Source: Acidimicrobiaceae bacterium (GTDB lineage Bacteria; Actinomycetota; Acidimicrobiia; Acidimicrobiales; RAAP-2). Taken from it: a stretch of 63,602 nucleotides of DNA. Both the position numbers and the translations under genes were made by a program. The first letter of the stretch is position 1, and each line of letters opens with the position of its first letter. Below, piece by piece: positions 13,029 through 21,888 of this stretch. The notes below the pieces were generated by a model, which saw only the letters and a program-made list of their open reading frames with translations, was not told where the DNA came from and searched no databases. Where the stretch lies: contig PMFN01000043.1 of the NCBI GenBank assembly GCA_003155135.1, forward strand, positions 60,214 to 123,815. Reading direction: 5' to 3'.

Positions 13029-13319
13029 TCAGGCAGGGGCGACCTCGATGCCGCGCCAGAAGGCAACCCGATCGCGGATGTTCTCGGCCTCGGCCTTGGG
13101 CTCGGGGTAGTACCACGCGGCGTCGTCGTTGTGCTGTCCGTCGACGACGACCGAGTAGTAGCTGGCGAGGCCCTTCCACGGGCACGTGCTGTGGGTGTCG
13201 GTCGGGACGAGGTACTCCCCCACCACGTCGTTGAGGGGGAAATAGTGGTTGCCTTCCACGATCACCGTGTCGTCGCTCTCGGCCACGACGGTGCCGTTCC
13301 ATTTCGCTCGAATGGTCAT
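13029..13319 (-). CDS. DUF427 domain protein
   Basis: 96 residues, a complete single-domain DUF427 protein. The core CPWKGLASYYSVVVDG and AAWYYPEPKAEAENIRDRVAFW are typical of the family, whose members are small beta-rich proteins of unknown role, sometimes annotated as nucleotidyltransferase-like. It lies in the gap between the phosphonate-type pair and the divergent egtB gene, with no overlap with either. Confidence 0.9.
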   Translation of the reverse strand: MTIRAKWNGTVVAESDDTVIVEGNHYFPLNDVVGEYLVPTDTHSTCPWKGLASYYSVVVDGQHNDDAAWYYPEPKAEAENIRDRVAFWRGIEVAPA

Positions 13320-13455
13320 GCAATGAGGCTAGCGGCGCCCCCTAGGCGGTGATTCGGGGCAAATCGGGCCCCCGGGCGGTCGGGGCGCGACCACGCGGCG
13401 GGTGTTTCCGGTACGGTTTGCCGAGAGCCCAGACCGCACTGCCAGGGGGTACCCG

Positions 13456-14724
13456 GTGCTCCAAACCCAGCCCAGAGGTGATGTGCGTACGCGCTACGAC
13501 TCGGTCCGTGCACTGACCGAGCAACTGGCCGCCCCGCTCAGCGCCGAGGACCAGACGGTCCAGTCGATGCCCGACGTCAGCCCGACGAAGTGGCACCGGG
13601 GCCACACCTCGTGGTTCTTCGAGACCTTCTTGTTGTCCCCGTCGCTCAAGGGCTATGAGCCGTTCCACCCCGCGTACGCCTACATCTTCAACTCCTACTA
13701 CGAGGCCGTGGGCGCGCGTCACCCGAGGGCCGAGCGCGGCCTCATCTCACGACCCGGCATCGCCGAGGTCGCCTCTTACCGGCGCCATGTCGACGGGGCC
13801 ATGGCCGACCTGCTCGACGGTGACCTCGACGAGAGCGTCGCCGCGCTGGCCGAGCTCGGCTGCAACCACGAGCAGCAGCACCAAGAGCTCCTCCTCATGG
13901 ACATCAAGCACGTCCTCTACGCCAGCCCGCTCCTGCCCTCCTACGCCGACCTCGCCGCACCCGAGCGTGGGCAGTCGCCGCCGCTCGGGTGGATCGAGCA
14001 CCAAGGCGGCGAGGTCGAGGTCGGGCACGCCGGGGCGGGCTTCGCCTTCGACAACGAGACGCCACGGCACCGGGTGCTCCTCTCGCCGTACGCGCTGGCG
14101 GACCGGTCGGTGACATGCGGCGACTGGCTGGCCTTCATGGACGACGGCGGCTACGAGCGGCCCGAGTTCTGGCTGTCCGACGGCTGGGCCGAGGTCGGCC
14201 AGCAGGGCTGGCGGGCGCCGCTGTACTGGTGGCCCGACGAGGGTGGCTGGCGCGTGTTCACCCTGGGCGGGGACCGGCCGGTCAACCCGGCCGAGCCCGT
14301 CTGCCACGTCAGCTACTACGAGGCAGACGCCTTCGCCCACTGGCAGGGCTCGCGCCTGCCCACCGAGGCGGAGTGGGAAGCCGTCGCTGCGAGCCAGCCG
14401 GTCGCCGGCGACCTGCTCGATACCACCTCGTTGCACCCCCGCCCGGCCAGACCCGGGCTCTTCGGCGGGGTGTGGGAGTGGACCCAGAGCGCGTATTCGC
14501 CGTACCCGGGCTTCCGGGCGGCGCCCGGTGCGGTCGGCGAGTACAACGGCAAGTTCATGGTCAACCAGTACGTACTGCGCGGGGGGAGCTGCGCGACGCC
14601 CCGGGGCCACGTGCGGGCCACGTATCGCAACTTCTTCTCCGCCCGAAGCCGCTGGGCCTTCAGCGGCCTGCGTCTGGCGGCCGATCGCGACGGGCGCGTC
14701 AGCACCGCGGGTCGCCTCGCATGA
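13456..14724 (+). CDS. egtB: Hercynine oxygenase EgtB (ergothioneine synthesis)
   Basis: 422 residues from the GTG at 13456, chosen because GGGGG lies just upstream; a GTG at 13483 or 13402 is possible. Non-heme iron sulfoxide synthase joining a thiol to hercynine. N-terminal DinB-like domain: SPTKWHRGHTSWFFE and NHEQQHQE give the three iron histidines (HxxxH plus one). C-terminal formylglycine-generating-enzyme-like domain: LPTEAEWE, GVWEWTQS, RGGSCATP and WAFSGLRLA. FNSYYEAVG is the form found in the branch that uses free cysteine. egtD follows after seven bases. Confidence 0.93.
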   Translation: MLQTQPRGDVRTRYDSVRALTEQLAAPLSAEDQTVQSMPDVSPTKWHRGHTSWFFETFLLSPSLKGYEPFHPAYAYIFNSYYEAVGARHPRAERGLISRPGIAEVASYRRHVDGAMADLLDGDLDESVAALAELGCNHEQQHQELLLMDIKHVLYASPLLPSYADLAAPERGQSPPLGWIEHQGGEVEVGHAGAGFAFDNETPRHRVLLSPYALADRSVTCGDWLAFMDDGGYERPEFWLSDGWAEVGQQGWRAPLYWWPDEGGWRVFTLGGDRPVNPAEPVCHVSYYEADAFAHWQGSRLPTEAEWEAVAASQPVAGDLLDTTSLHPRPARPGLFGGVWEWTQSAYSPYPGFRAAPGAVGEYNGKFMVNQYVLRGGSCATPRGHVRATYRNFFSARSRWAFSGLRLAADRDGRVSTAGRLA

Positions 14725-14731
14725 GGGGACG

Positions 14732-15721
14732 ATGAGGGCGGTGAGCGACGAGGACCTGCGCGTCGACGTGCATCTCGGGCCCGAGGACTTCCGGGCCGCC
14801 CTCGAGGCCGACGTCCGCAGCGGGCTCGCCTCGACGCCCAAGTCGATCCCTCCGGTGTGGTTCTACGACGAGGTGGGTAGCGCCCTCTTCGAGGACATCA
14901 CCTCGCTCGCCGAGTACTACCCGACGCGCGCCGAGCGGGCCCTGCTCGAAGAGCACGCCCCGGCGATCGCGACCATCGCCAGGGCCGACACCCTCGTCGA
15001 GCTCGGTGCGGGGGCGTGTGCGAAGACCAGGGTGCTGCTCGACGCCATGGTGGGTGCGGGCGAGCTCGAGCGCTATCTGCCTTTCGACGTGAGCGACGAA
15101 TTCTTGCGCGAGGCGGCGGGCGAGCTGCGCGCCGACTACCCGGGCATCGATATCCACGCGGTGGTCGGCGACTTCCACCGCCACCTCGACCGCATCCCGA
15201 GGAAGGGCCGGCGTCTCATCGCCTTCCTCGGCGGCACCATTGGGAACTTCACCCCCGAGGAGCGCCGGCGCTTCTACTTCGACCTCAACACGACCATGGA
15301 CCCCGGTGACCACCTCCTGCTCGGCACCGACCTCGTAAAGGACACGGCGCGCATCGTGGCCGCCTACGACGACGCTGCCGGGGTCACAGCCGCGTTCAAC
15401 CGCAACGTGCTCACCGTGCTCAACCGTGAGCTCGACGCCGACTTCGACCCGGCCGCCTTCGACCACGTGGCGACCTGGAACGCCGAGGAGGCCTGGATCG
15501 AGATGCGGCTGCGGGCGCGCTCGCCCCAGCGGGTGCACGTCCGTGCCCTCGACCTCGCCGTCGAGTTCGACGGCGGCGAGGACCTGCTCACCGAGATCAG
15601 CGCCAAATTCACCGCCGATGGCCTCTCCGCCGAGCTCGAGGCAGCTGACTTCGTCCTCGACGGCGTGTGGGGTGCGGGCGACGGCGAGTTCCTCCTCACG
15701 GTCGCCCACCCGTACTGCTAG
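14732..15721 (+). CDS. egtD: L-histidine N-alpha-methyltransferase EgtD
   Basis: 329 residues, normal length. SAM-dependent enzyme that trimethylates histidine to hercynine, the substrate of EgtB. LVELGAGACAKTRVLLDA is the SAM loop. YYPTRAERALLE near the N terminus, AFLGGTIGNFTPEE and the histidine-binding C-terminal region are all family features. The ATG lies seven bases after the egtB stop, with GAGGGGAC as the ribosome binding site, so egtB and egtD form one operon. egtA, egtC and egtE are not nearby. Confidence 0.95.
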   Translation: MRAVSDEDLRVDVHLGPEDFRAALEADVRSGLASTPKSIPPVWFYDEVGSALFEDITSLAEYYPTRAERALLEEHAPAIATIARADTLVELGAGACAKTRVLLDAMVGAGELERYLPFDVSDEFLREAAGELRADYPGIDIHAVVGDFHRHLDRIPRKGRRLIAFLGGTIGNFTPEERRRFYFDLNTTMDPGDHLLLGTDLVKDTARIVAAYDDAAGVTAAFNRNVLTVLNRELDADFDPAAFDHVATWNAEEAWIEMRLRARSPQRVHVRALDLAVEFDGGEDLLTEISAKFTADGLSAELEAADFVLDGVWGAGDGEFLLTVAHPYC

Positions 15722-15742
15722 GCGCCGCCGGTCGCGAGGCGC

Positions 15743-17215
15743 TCAGCCTTCGAGCGGGAGGGGACCCGATGCGACCGGGCCACTCGGGCGCAGCGAGGCG
15801 AGGAGCGCAGCCACAAGGGCCGCTGCGGCCAGGAAGTACGCGGAGACGCTGAAGGCGTGGGCGACCGCACCCGGGAGCCCGCCGCCGCCGCCGGCGCGGC
15901 CGAACACGAGACCGGTCAGTGCCAGGCCGAGGGCGGTGCCCACGCCCCTGGTCATGTTGAGCACACCCGAGGCCAGCCCCGAGGACTCCCTCGGCACCCC
16001 CCCCATGATCGAGGCGTTGTTCGAGGGCGTGAACAGGCCGAGGCCGACCCCCACCACCAAGAGCTCGGCGACCATCGGCGCCCCCGAGCCTGGGCGCAGG
16101 CCCATGGCAACCAGGCCGGCGCACACGAGCACCATGCCCACAACGGTCAGCGGGCGCGCGCCGATGCGGTCGGCGGACCGGCCGGCGTACGGCGCCACCA
16201 CGCCGAGCGCGAAGGGCATGGCCATCAGCTCGAGCCCGGCGCGGCCCGCGCCGAGCCCGAGCGAGCGCTCGAAGTAGAACGGGACGACGAAGAGCACGCC
16301 GAAGAGCACCAGCGAGGACAGGAGTCCGCTCGAGATGCCGAGAGCGAACGACGGGCGTCGGAAGAGGCCGAGGTCGAGCATCGGCGAGTGGGCACGGCGC
16401 TCTTGGACGACGAAGCCACAGAGCAAGGCCGCGCCAAGAGCCAGGGCAGCCACGATCTCGGCCGAGAGCCAGCCCTTCGAGTTCCCAAAGGAGATCCCGA
16501 AGAGCACGAGCACGACGGCGGGGAAGAACAGGCCGAGACCCACCCAGTCGAAGGGCACCCGGGCGGCCAGGTTGCGGCTGCGGGGGATGAACAACCATCC
16601 GGCGATGAGCCCGATGACGCCGAAAGGGACGTTGACGAAGAAGATCAGCCGCCACCCGCCCGCCGCCACCAGCAGACCGCCGACCGTCGGCCCCATCGCG
16701 ATGCCGATGGCCTGGGCTGCCCCCTGGAACCCGACGGCCTTGCCGATCGAGCGCGGCGGCACGGCGAGCACGATGATGGCCACGCTGTTCGCCTGCAGCA
16801 TGGCCGCACCGACCGCCTGGATTACCCGGGCCCCGTCAAGGGCGAGGAGCGTCGGGGCGAGGCCGCACAGGGCTGAGCCGATGGTGAAGACGACGAAGCC
16901 GTAGAGGTAGATGAGCTTGCGCCCGGCCATGTCCGAGACCCGGCCGAACGCCGTCACGAGGGCGACGAGGACGAGGAGGTAGCTGAGCGCCACCCACGTC
17001 ACCGCCCCGAGGCTGGCGTCGAAGCTCCGCTGGAGGCTCGGCAGGGCGAGCGTGACGATGCTGGCGTCGAGCTGGCCCATGAAGGCGCCGACGCAGACCG
17101 CGCCGACCGCCAGCCACGGGGCCCCTGGCCACTCGCGGATGGAGCCAGGCCGCTTCGGCTCGTTCAGGAGTCGGAACTCCGACGCCGCCCGCAGCCCACC
17201 CTCGTCGGCGCCCAT
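15743..17215 (-). CDS. DHA2-type MFS efflux transporter
   Basis: 490 residues from the ATG at 17215, chosen because residues upstream in the frame are arginine-rich shadow. A 14-helix drug:proton antiporter: LDASIVTLALPSLQ in helix 1, GRVSDMAGRKLIYL in loop 2-3, and FVNVPFGVIGLI in the fifth to sixth helix region. It converges on egtD. The TetR gene lies 62 bases upstream on the same strand, so it likely controls this pump, the divergent MFS pump, or both. Confidence 0.88.
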   Translation of the reverse strand: MGADEGGLRAASEFRLLNEPKRPGSIREWPGAPWLAVGAVCVGAFMGQLDASIVTLALPSLQRSFDASLGAVTWVALSYLLVLVALVTAFGRVSDMAGRKLIYLYGFVVFTIGSALCGLAPTLLALDGARVIQAVGAAMLQANSVAIIVLAVPPRSIGKAVGFQGAAQAIGIAMGPTVGGLLVAAGGWRLIFFVNVPFGVIGLIAGWLFIPRSRNLAARVPFDWVGLGLFFPAVVLVLFGISFGNSKGWLSAEIVAALALGAALLCGFVVQERRAHSPMLDLGLFRRPSFALGISSGLLSSLVLFGVLFVVPFYFERSLGLGAGRAGLELMAMPFALGVVAPYAGRSADRIGARPLTVVGMVLVCAGLVAMGLRPGSGAPMVAELLVVGVGLGLFTPSNNASIMGGVPRESSGLASGVLNMTRGVGTALGLALTGLVFGRAGGGGGLPGAVAHAFSVSAYFLAAAALVAALLASLRPSGPVASGPLPLEG

Positions 17216-17277
17216 CGCCCCATGATGGGTCCCCTCGTTCAAGAAGTCGAATACCGGCGCGAGCGGGCGCCGGTGAG

Positions 17278-17961
17278 TCAGGGCGTGATGTGGGCGAGGG
17301 CGCGCACGAAGTTGGCGATGAAGGCCGAGCGCTCCGGCCAGGGGAAGTCGGGAAGCGCGCTCCAGATGGTCACCGTGCCGTGCATGGCCACCCAGACCGC
17401 GGTCGCGTCGATCAGCGGGTCGGTGCTCGAGGAGCGGCCCGCCGCGCTGCAATCGGCAATGGAGTCGATGAGCAGCCCGAAGGAGTCGGCGCCATAGCCC
17501 TCGGGCACCGGGTTCCCGCCCGGGCCGACGTCAGGGACGTGCTCGGCCCCGAGGCGCTCGCAGGGGAAGAGCACGCTGTAGCGCGCCGGGTGCTCCATGC
17601 CGAATTCCACGTAGCCCGTACAGCCCCCGACCAGGCGCTCCACCGGGTCGTCGGAAGACCCGGCGATGCCCGCCACGATGGCCTCGTACAGTTCGGAGAA
17701 GGTGCGCGACACCGCGGCCAGCACGATGGCGTCGCGGTCGGCGAAGTGGGCGTAGATCGACGGCGCAGCGATGCCCACCTCGCGCGCCACGGCCCGCAGC
17801 GTCACCGCGTCGTCCGAGCCCGTGCGGTCGATGATGGCGAGGGCTGCCTCGATGATCTCGTCGCCAAGGCGGGCGCCCTCACCCCGACGGTTCCTCCGAT
17901 GGCGGATCGCCGGCGCTGTCGGTTCCGGCCCGCTCGGCTCGATTGCTGCAACCTGACTCAT
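17278..17961 (-). CDS. TetR/AcrR-family transcriptional regulator
   Basis: 227 residues. After an N-terminal Pro/Arg-rich tail, the TetR helix-turn-helix is clear: EIIEAALAIIDRTG, then VTLRAVAREVGIAAPSIYAHF and DRDAIVLAA. The C-terminal two thirds form the ligand domain of the WHG-containing (TetR_C_33-like) type, with VAMHGTVTIW. It sits between two MFS pumps, one downstream on its own strand and one divergent, and is the natural repressor of both. Confidence 0.92.
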   Translation of the reverse strand: MSQVAAIEPSGPEPTAPAIRHRRNRRGEGARLGDEIIEAALAIIDRTGSDDAVTLRAVAREVGIAAPSIYAHFADRDAIVLAAVSRTFSELYEAIVAGIAGSSDDPVERLVGGCTGYVEFGMEHPARYSVLFPCERLGAEHVPDVGPGGNPVPEGYGADSFGLLIDSIADCSAAGRSSSTDPLIDATAVWVAMHGTVTIWSALPDFPWPERSAFIANFVRALAHITP

Positions 17962-17997
17962 GCCATCACTTTACACCTGTGAGCCTACGTGATAAGA

Positions 17998-18022
17998 CTT
18001 ACATTCGTAAGCACACATATGT
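17998..18022. promoter_or_regulatory. Candidate TetR operator in the divergent promoter
   Basis: In the 80-base gap between the TetR gene and the divergent MFS gene, CTTAC-ATTC-GTAAG (17998-18011) is a perfect 5+5 inverted repeat, followed by the palindrome ACATATGT (18015-18022). The region is much more AT-rich than its surroundings and a TetR repressor gene begins 36 bases away, so this is the likely operator. Confidence 0.5.
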
Positions 18023-18041
18023 TCATAATGAGGAGAGAGCC

Positions 18042-19664
18042 ATGGCAGTGGAGACCGAGCCCACCTTCGAGCGCATTCCGAGGCCCACGGCAGACAGCCG
18101 CTGGCCCGACGGGCATCCCCGCCGTCGGGTGATCCTGCTCGTGATGTGCCTGAGCCTGCTTGTGGTCGTGATCGACAACACCATCTTGAACACGGCCCTG
18201 CCGACCATGGCCCGTACCCTGCCGGCGGGGACGTCGGCCCTCCAGTGGATCACCGATGCCTACAGCCTCTGCCTGGCCGCGCTCCTCATCCCCTTCGGGG
18301 CGTTGGGCGACCGCTTCGGCCGCCGGCGCTTCCTGCTCGGGGGCCTCGTGCTCTTCGGTCTCGCCAGCCTGGCGGCGGCGATGGCCACGAACGCCGACAT
18401 GCTTATCTTCGACCGTGTCCTCATGGGCGCCGGGGCGGCCTGCGTCATGCCGGCCACCCTCTCGATCCTCAACGCCGTTTTCTCGGTGCCCGAACGTCCC
18501 CAGGCCATCGCCGCCTGGTCGGCGGTGGCGGGCATCGGCATCGTGATCGGCCCCACGCTCGGCGGGGCCCTGCTCGACCACTTCTACTGGGGCAGCGTTT
18601 TCCTCGTGAACCTCCCCCTCGTGGCCTTGGCCATCGTGGGCGTGGTGCTCGTCGTCCCCGAGACCGCCGAGCCCGCAGGGCGCGGCCTCGACGTCGTGGG
18701 CACGATCGTCATCGCCCTGTCGCTCGTCGCGTTGGTCGACGCCGTCATCGAAGCGCCGAGCAGGGGGTGGACCGCACCGCGCACCCTGCTCGAACTCGGC
18801 ATCGCCGCAGTGGGTCTCGCCGTGTTCGCGGTCTGGGAGCTGCGCATGGAGGACCCACTCATCGACCTGCGGGTCTTCCGCTACCGGGCGTTCACCGCCT
18901 CGTCGGGGGCCATCACCCTCATCTTCTTCGCCCTGTTCGGCAGCCTCTTCGTGTTGACCCAGTACCTGCAGCTCGTGCACGGCTACAGCCCCTTCGGTGC
19001 CGGGGTGCGCGCCGTGCCCTTCGCCATCGCCATGGGGGTCCTCTCCCCCATCTCGGCCGTCTTGGTCCGCCACCTCGGTGAGCGGACGGTGATCTCGAGC
19101 GGCGTGGCCCTCATGGGTCTGGGCCTCCTCGACCTCTCCCGGATCGGGGTGTCCACCGGCTACGGGCCCATGGCGGTCGCCATCGTGATCATGGGTGCGG
19201 GGATGGGCCTCGTCATGGCGCCGGCGAGTACGACGATCATGGCGTCGGTGCCGGCCTCCCAGGCCGGCGCCGGCAGTGCGATCAACGACACCATCCGAGA
19301 GGTCGGTGGCTCCCTCGGGGTGGCGGTGGTCGGCTCGCTCACCGCCAGCCTCTACGCGCGCCACCTGGCGGCCACGCTGCACGCACACCACGCACCCGCC
19401 GGTCTCACCCACGCTGCGACCAGCTCGGTCGCCGCCGCTGACGCCATCGGCGCCCAGGCCGGGGGCGGCACCGGCGCGGCCCTGACCGCCGCCGCCCACA
19501 GCGCCTTCACCGAGGCCATGTCGAGCGGGATGCAGGTGGCAGGTGCGGTGGCACTCCTCGGTGCACTGGCGTGCTTCCTCGCACTCCCCCGCCGGCGGCG
19601 TGCCCTCGCCGACACGCCGTCATTGGTCGCCACCAGCAGTGGCTGCGCCGAGCAGGCGGCCTGA
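18042..19664 (+). CDS. DHA2-type MFS efflux transporter (QacA-like)
   Basis: 540 residues. 14-helix drug:proton antiporter with VIDNTILNTALPTMARTL in helix 1, GALGDRFGRRRFLLGG in loop 2-3 and GIVIGPTLGGALLDHF of motif C. The ATG follows AGGAGAGAG. The C-terminal 30 residues are cytosolic. Divergent from the TetR regulator, with a shared AT-rich control region, so probably induced by the TetR ligand. A second DHA2 pump lies on the other side of the regulator. Confidence 0.93.
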   Translation: MAVETEPTFERIPRPTADSRWPDGHPRRRVILLVMCLSLLVVVIDNTILNTALPTMARTLPAGTSALQWITDAYSLCLAALLIPFGALGDRFGRRRFLLGGLVLFGLASLAAAMATNADMLIFDRVLMGAGAACVMPATLSILNAVFSVPERPQAIAAWSAVAGIGIVIGPTLGGALLDHFYWGSVFLVNLPLVALAIVGVVLVVPETAEPAGRGLDVVGTIVIALSLVALVDAVIEAPSRGWTAPRTLLELGIAAVGLAVFAVWELRMEDPLIDLRVFRYRAFTASSGAITLIFFALFGSLFVLTQYLQLVHGYSPFGAGVRAVPFAIAMGVLSPISAVLVRHLGERTVISSGVALMGLGLLDLSRIGVSTGYGPMAVAIVIMGAGMGLVMAPASTTIMASVPASQAGAGSAINDTIREVGGSLGVAVVGSLTASLYARHLAATLHAHHAPAGLTHAATSSVAAADAIGAQAGGGTGAALTAAAHSAFTEAMSSGMQVAGAVALLGALACFLALPRRRRALADTPSLVATSSGCAEQAA

Positions 19665-19678
19665 GCCCGGACGCGTCA

Positions 19679-19713
19679 AGTCCCCATGACGCAATGTCTG
19701 CATCATGGGGACT
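19679..19713. terminator. Bidirectional terminator between convergent genes
   Basis: AGTCCCCATGA (19679-19689) pairs perfectly with TCATGGGGACT (19703-19713). Inner GCA/TGC pairs extend the stem around a five-base loop. It stands between the MFS gene ending at 19664 and the minus-strand cytochrome cluster ending at 19778, where a two-way terminator is expected. Confidence 0.75.
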
Positions 19714-19777
19714 GACACCGGGGGGTACTGCCGGGGGGGGAATCCCGTGTACCGCCGTCGGTTCCCGCCATGGGATC

Positions 19778-20791
19778 TCAGGTCCGGCGCTCCACCTCCT
19801 GGTAGTGCTGGCGCCAGATAAGTCGGTAGAGCCGTGACCATCTCGGTATCGAGCGGAGACCGGGGATGAACGGCACGAGTACCAAGATGAGGGTGAGGAT
19901 CATCATCACGCCCCAGACCAGGAAGTCACCGCTCGCCGAGCTGTTGAACGGGGGGATCTGGTACCACATGGTGTAGAGCCACAACCATGCTTGGCCGGGG
20001 AAGCTCCCCGTCTCGTTCATCATCCCCCACTGGTCGCCACCGAGATGGCGTGCCTCGGCGATATTGGCGAAATAGGTACCGTCGGCGAGGAAGAGGGAGG
20101 GCCTCGTGTAGTCGGTGCCGTAGAACTGGTCCGACGAGAGGATCGCCGAGTCGAGCGCTCCGCTTTGGGCCATCGCCGTCAGCCCGGTGATCATCGGCCC
20201 GACCGGCCCGTAGTCGCCGGCCGGCACGACGAGCTGGCCATCCTGCGTCGTGGCCTTGGCAACCGCCTTCTCGTAGGCCGCCGTCCACGCCGCCTGCTGG
20301 GTCGACGAGGCCGAGGTGTACGCGCTCACCGCGGCGGCAAGCTCCGCTTTGTTGGGCTGGGTCTCGAGCGGGCCGACCACGAAGTCCTGCGCCGTGTCGA
20401 TCGGGATCTGCACCCCGAGCCAACTCTCAGGCGAGATCGGGCCGAAGTGTTGGCTCGCGCCGGCCGTCGAGTTGTAGGGGGGGCCGTAACCCGCCGTCCC
20501 GCTCGTGCCGTCGAGCTCGGTGATGGCCGTCTGGGCGAAGTCGACGGGGTCCGCTGACGACCAGCTCTTCATCGTGATCTGTTTGTCGTCGGGCGAGGAG
20601 AACAGCACGGCGAGCAACAGCACCAGCACGAGCACGGCCAAGAAGGCGACCACGACCTCTTTGATCAGGTCGTAGGGCTCGTAGCGACCGTGCCATTCGG
20701 CGACGTCACGGTCCGGATTGAACTTGCGCTTGCGCCGTCCGGGCTTCTGGGCGGCGGCGGGGGGTGTCGGGGGCGCTTCGACGTCGGTCAT
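19778..20791 (-). CDS. Membrane protein paired with cytochrome b
   Basis: 337 residues from the ATG at 20791, which overlaps the cytochrome b stop by four bases. One helix at about 48-68, then an extracytoplasmic domain of about 200 residues rich in Ala/Ser/Gln, then FLVWGVMMILTLILVLVPFIPGL near residue 300 and a basic tail (RWSRLYRLIWRQHY). The gene occupies the place where bc complexes encode subunit IV or the cytochrome b C-terminal half, and the hydrophobic tail resembles it, but the large soluble insert is unlike either. No heme c motif (CxxCH) is present. Function inferred only from operon position. Confidence 0.7.
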   Translation of the reverse strand: MTDVEAPPTPPAAAQKPGRRKRKFNPDRDVAEWHGRYEPYDLIKEVVVAFLAVLVLVLLLAVLFSSPDDKQITMKSWSSADPVDFAQTAITELDGTSGTAGYGPPYNSTAGASQHFGPISPESWLGVQIPIDTAQDFVVGPLETQPNKAELAAAVSAYTSASSTQQAAWTAAYEKAVAKATTQDGQLVVPAGDYGPVGPMITGLTAMAQSGALDSAILSSDQFYGTDYTRPSLFLADGTYFANIAEARHLGGDQWGMMNETGSFPGQAWLWLYTMWYQIPPFNSSASGDFLVWGVMMILTLILVLVPFIPGLRSIPRWSRLYRLIWRQHYQEVERRT

Positions 20792-21489
20792 GGCTGCACC
20801 GCGTCCTGCTCGGCGGTCCACTCGTCAGCTCCCGCCGATGGCGGATCGGCGAACGGCGGCACGACGCCCCGGCGGCGTACCAAGAAGATGTGCACGCCCA
20901 CCAGGGCGACCACGACGAGTGGCAGCAGCATGATGTGCCACATCAGCATCTGGCCGAAGTTCATGACGTTGAAGAACCCTCCGGCGCCCGTCGAGTTGAT
21001 GCCATCTTTCGCCTGGGTGCTGATCCACTGAGAGTCGAAGTTTGTCTGGGACACATAGCCGGTGAACGCAGCGGCGATGGAGATCACGAAGCTGACCACG
21101 CCCGTGATCCAGGTGGCACGGCGCTTGCCTCGCCAGGCCGCCATGAAGAACTTCCCCCACAGGTGGACGACCATGGCGAAGAAGAAGATCTCGACCGACC
21201 ACAGGTGCATCGAGTTGATGAACAGCCCGGTACCCGATTCATGCCACCACTGGGGGCCCTTCAGCGCAAGGATGCAGCCCGTCAGGATGATCACGGCGAG
21301 TGCGGCGACGGTGATGACGCCGAACACGTAGATCCACGACGCCACGTAGGCGGGCTGGCGGTCGGGCATCATGCGCTGGGGGGGAACGGCGTCGAGGGCC
21401 GCCCGGCGGACCTTGGCCGTCCACTGCTTGGCGTCCTCGGGATTCCCGGTCGTTGCGGTGACCGGTTCGGCCTCGAAGTCGATGGTCAT
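20788..21489 (-). CDS. Cytochrome b N-terminal domain protein (b6-type, diheme)
   Basis: 233 residues. Four-helix cytochrome b6-like protein. Two pairs of heme-ligand histidines are visible: MHLWSVEIFFFAMVVHLWG in helix 2 and MWHIMLLPLVVVALVGVH in helix 4, with the usual 13 or 14 residue spacing. Two b hemes and quinol oxidation or reduction are therefore expected. The ATG follows AAGGGGAGCA and overlaps the stop of the small membrane protein upstream (ATGA). No Rieske or cytochrome c1 gene is adjacent, so the partner complex is unclear. Confidence 0.85.
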   Translation of the reverse strand: MTIDFEAEPVTATTGNPEDAKQWTAKVRRAALDAVPPQRMMPDRQPAYVASWIYVFGVITVAALAVIILTGCILALKGPQWWHESGTGLFINSMHLWSVEIFFFAMVVHLWGKFFMAAWRGKRRATWITGVVSFVISIAAAFTGYVSQTNFDSQWISTQAKDGINSTGAGGFFNVMNFGQMLMWHIMLLPLVVVALVGVHIFLVRRRGVVPPFADPPSAGADEWTAEQDAVQP

Positions 21490-21662
21490 TGCTCCCCTTC
21501 CTTGTGGTGACGCTTCATCGGGATCAGGATCGCCGCGAAGAAGACGATGACCATGACCACTATGACGAGGAAGTTGGCGAGCGAGATTTGGATGAATCCC
21601 CAGTGCAAGTACGTCCCGGGACTGTCCAGGTTGAACACGGCGGCCAGCAGGAGGGCTACCAC
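21486..21662 (-). CDS. Small single-helix protein of the cytochrome b operon
   Basis: About 58 residues from a GTG at 21662, the likely start because the upstream part of the frame has no hydrophobic or coding character. NLDSPGTYLHWGFIQIS is followed by one long helix (LANFLVIVVMVIVFFAAILIP) and a charged tail MKRHHKEGEQ. The stop overlaps the cytochrome b ATG. Probably an accessory subunit that stabilises the cytochrome. The start is uncertain because no clear ribosome binding site was found. Confidence 0.65.
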   Translation of the reverse strand: MVALLLAAVFNLDSPGTYLHWGFIQISLANFLVIVVMVIVFFAAILIPMKRHHKEGEQ

Positions 21663-21858
21663 GCGAGGGCGCCCATCGACATCTGTTCGTATCGCATGGG
21701 TCGACGGTACGGGGATACACAGAGAACAAGTAGGGCCGAAAGTCACCCCTTCGTCGATCGCGACGCACCTGAGCGAGCCCTGAAGCATCCGCGACCAGTG
21801 CGGGGCCCTCGCCTGGGAGGCTGGAGCGGATCAGCGCTCGAGCCCGCGCCCTTACGCT

Positions 21859-21875
21859 GGGCGCTCCGAGCGCCC
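21859..21875 (+). other. Leader hairpin before an ABC transporter operon
   Basis: GGGCGCT-CCG-AGCGCCC forms a perfect 7-bp stem with a 3-base loop, ending six bases before the GGAGGAACG ribosome binding site of the ABC ATPase gene. It may tune translation or simply mark the 5' leader. No riboswitch class is recognised. Confidence 0.35.
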
Positions 21876-21888
21876 GAGTGGAGGAACG

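Noticed and set aside
17943-18041. Longer N terminus for the divergent MFS gene
   Set aside because: The frame is open upstream, but this would run through the TetR promoter region, and AGGAGAGAG supports the ATG at 18042.
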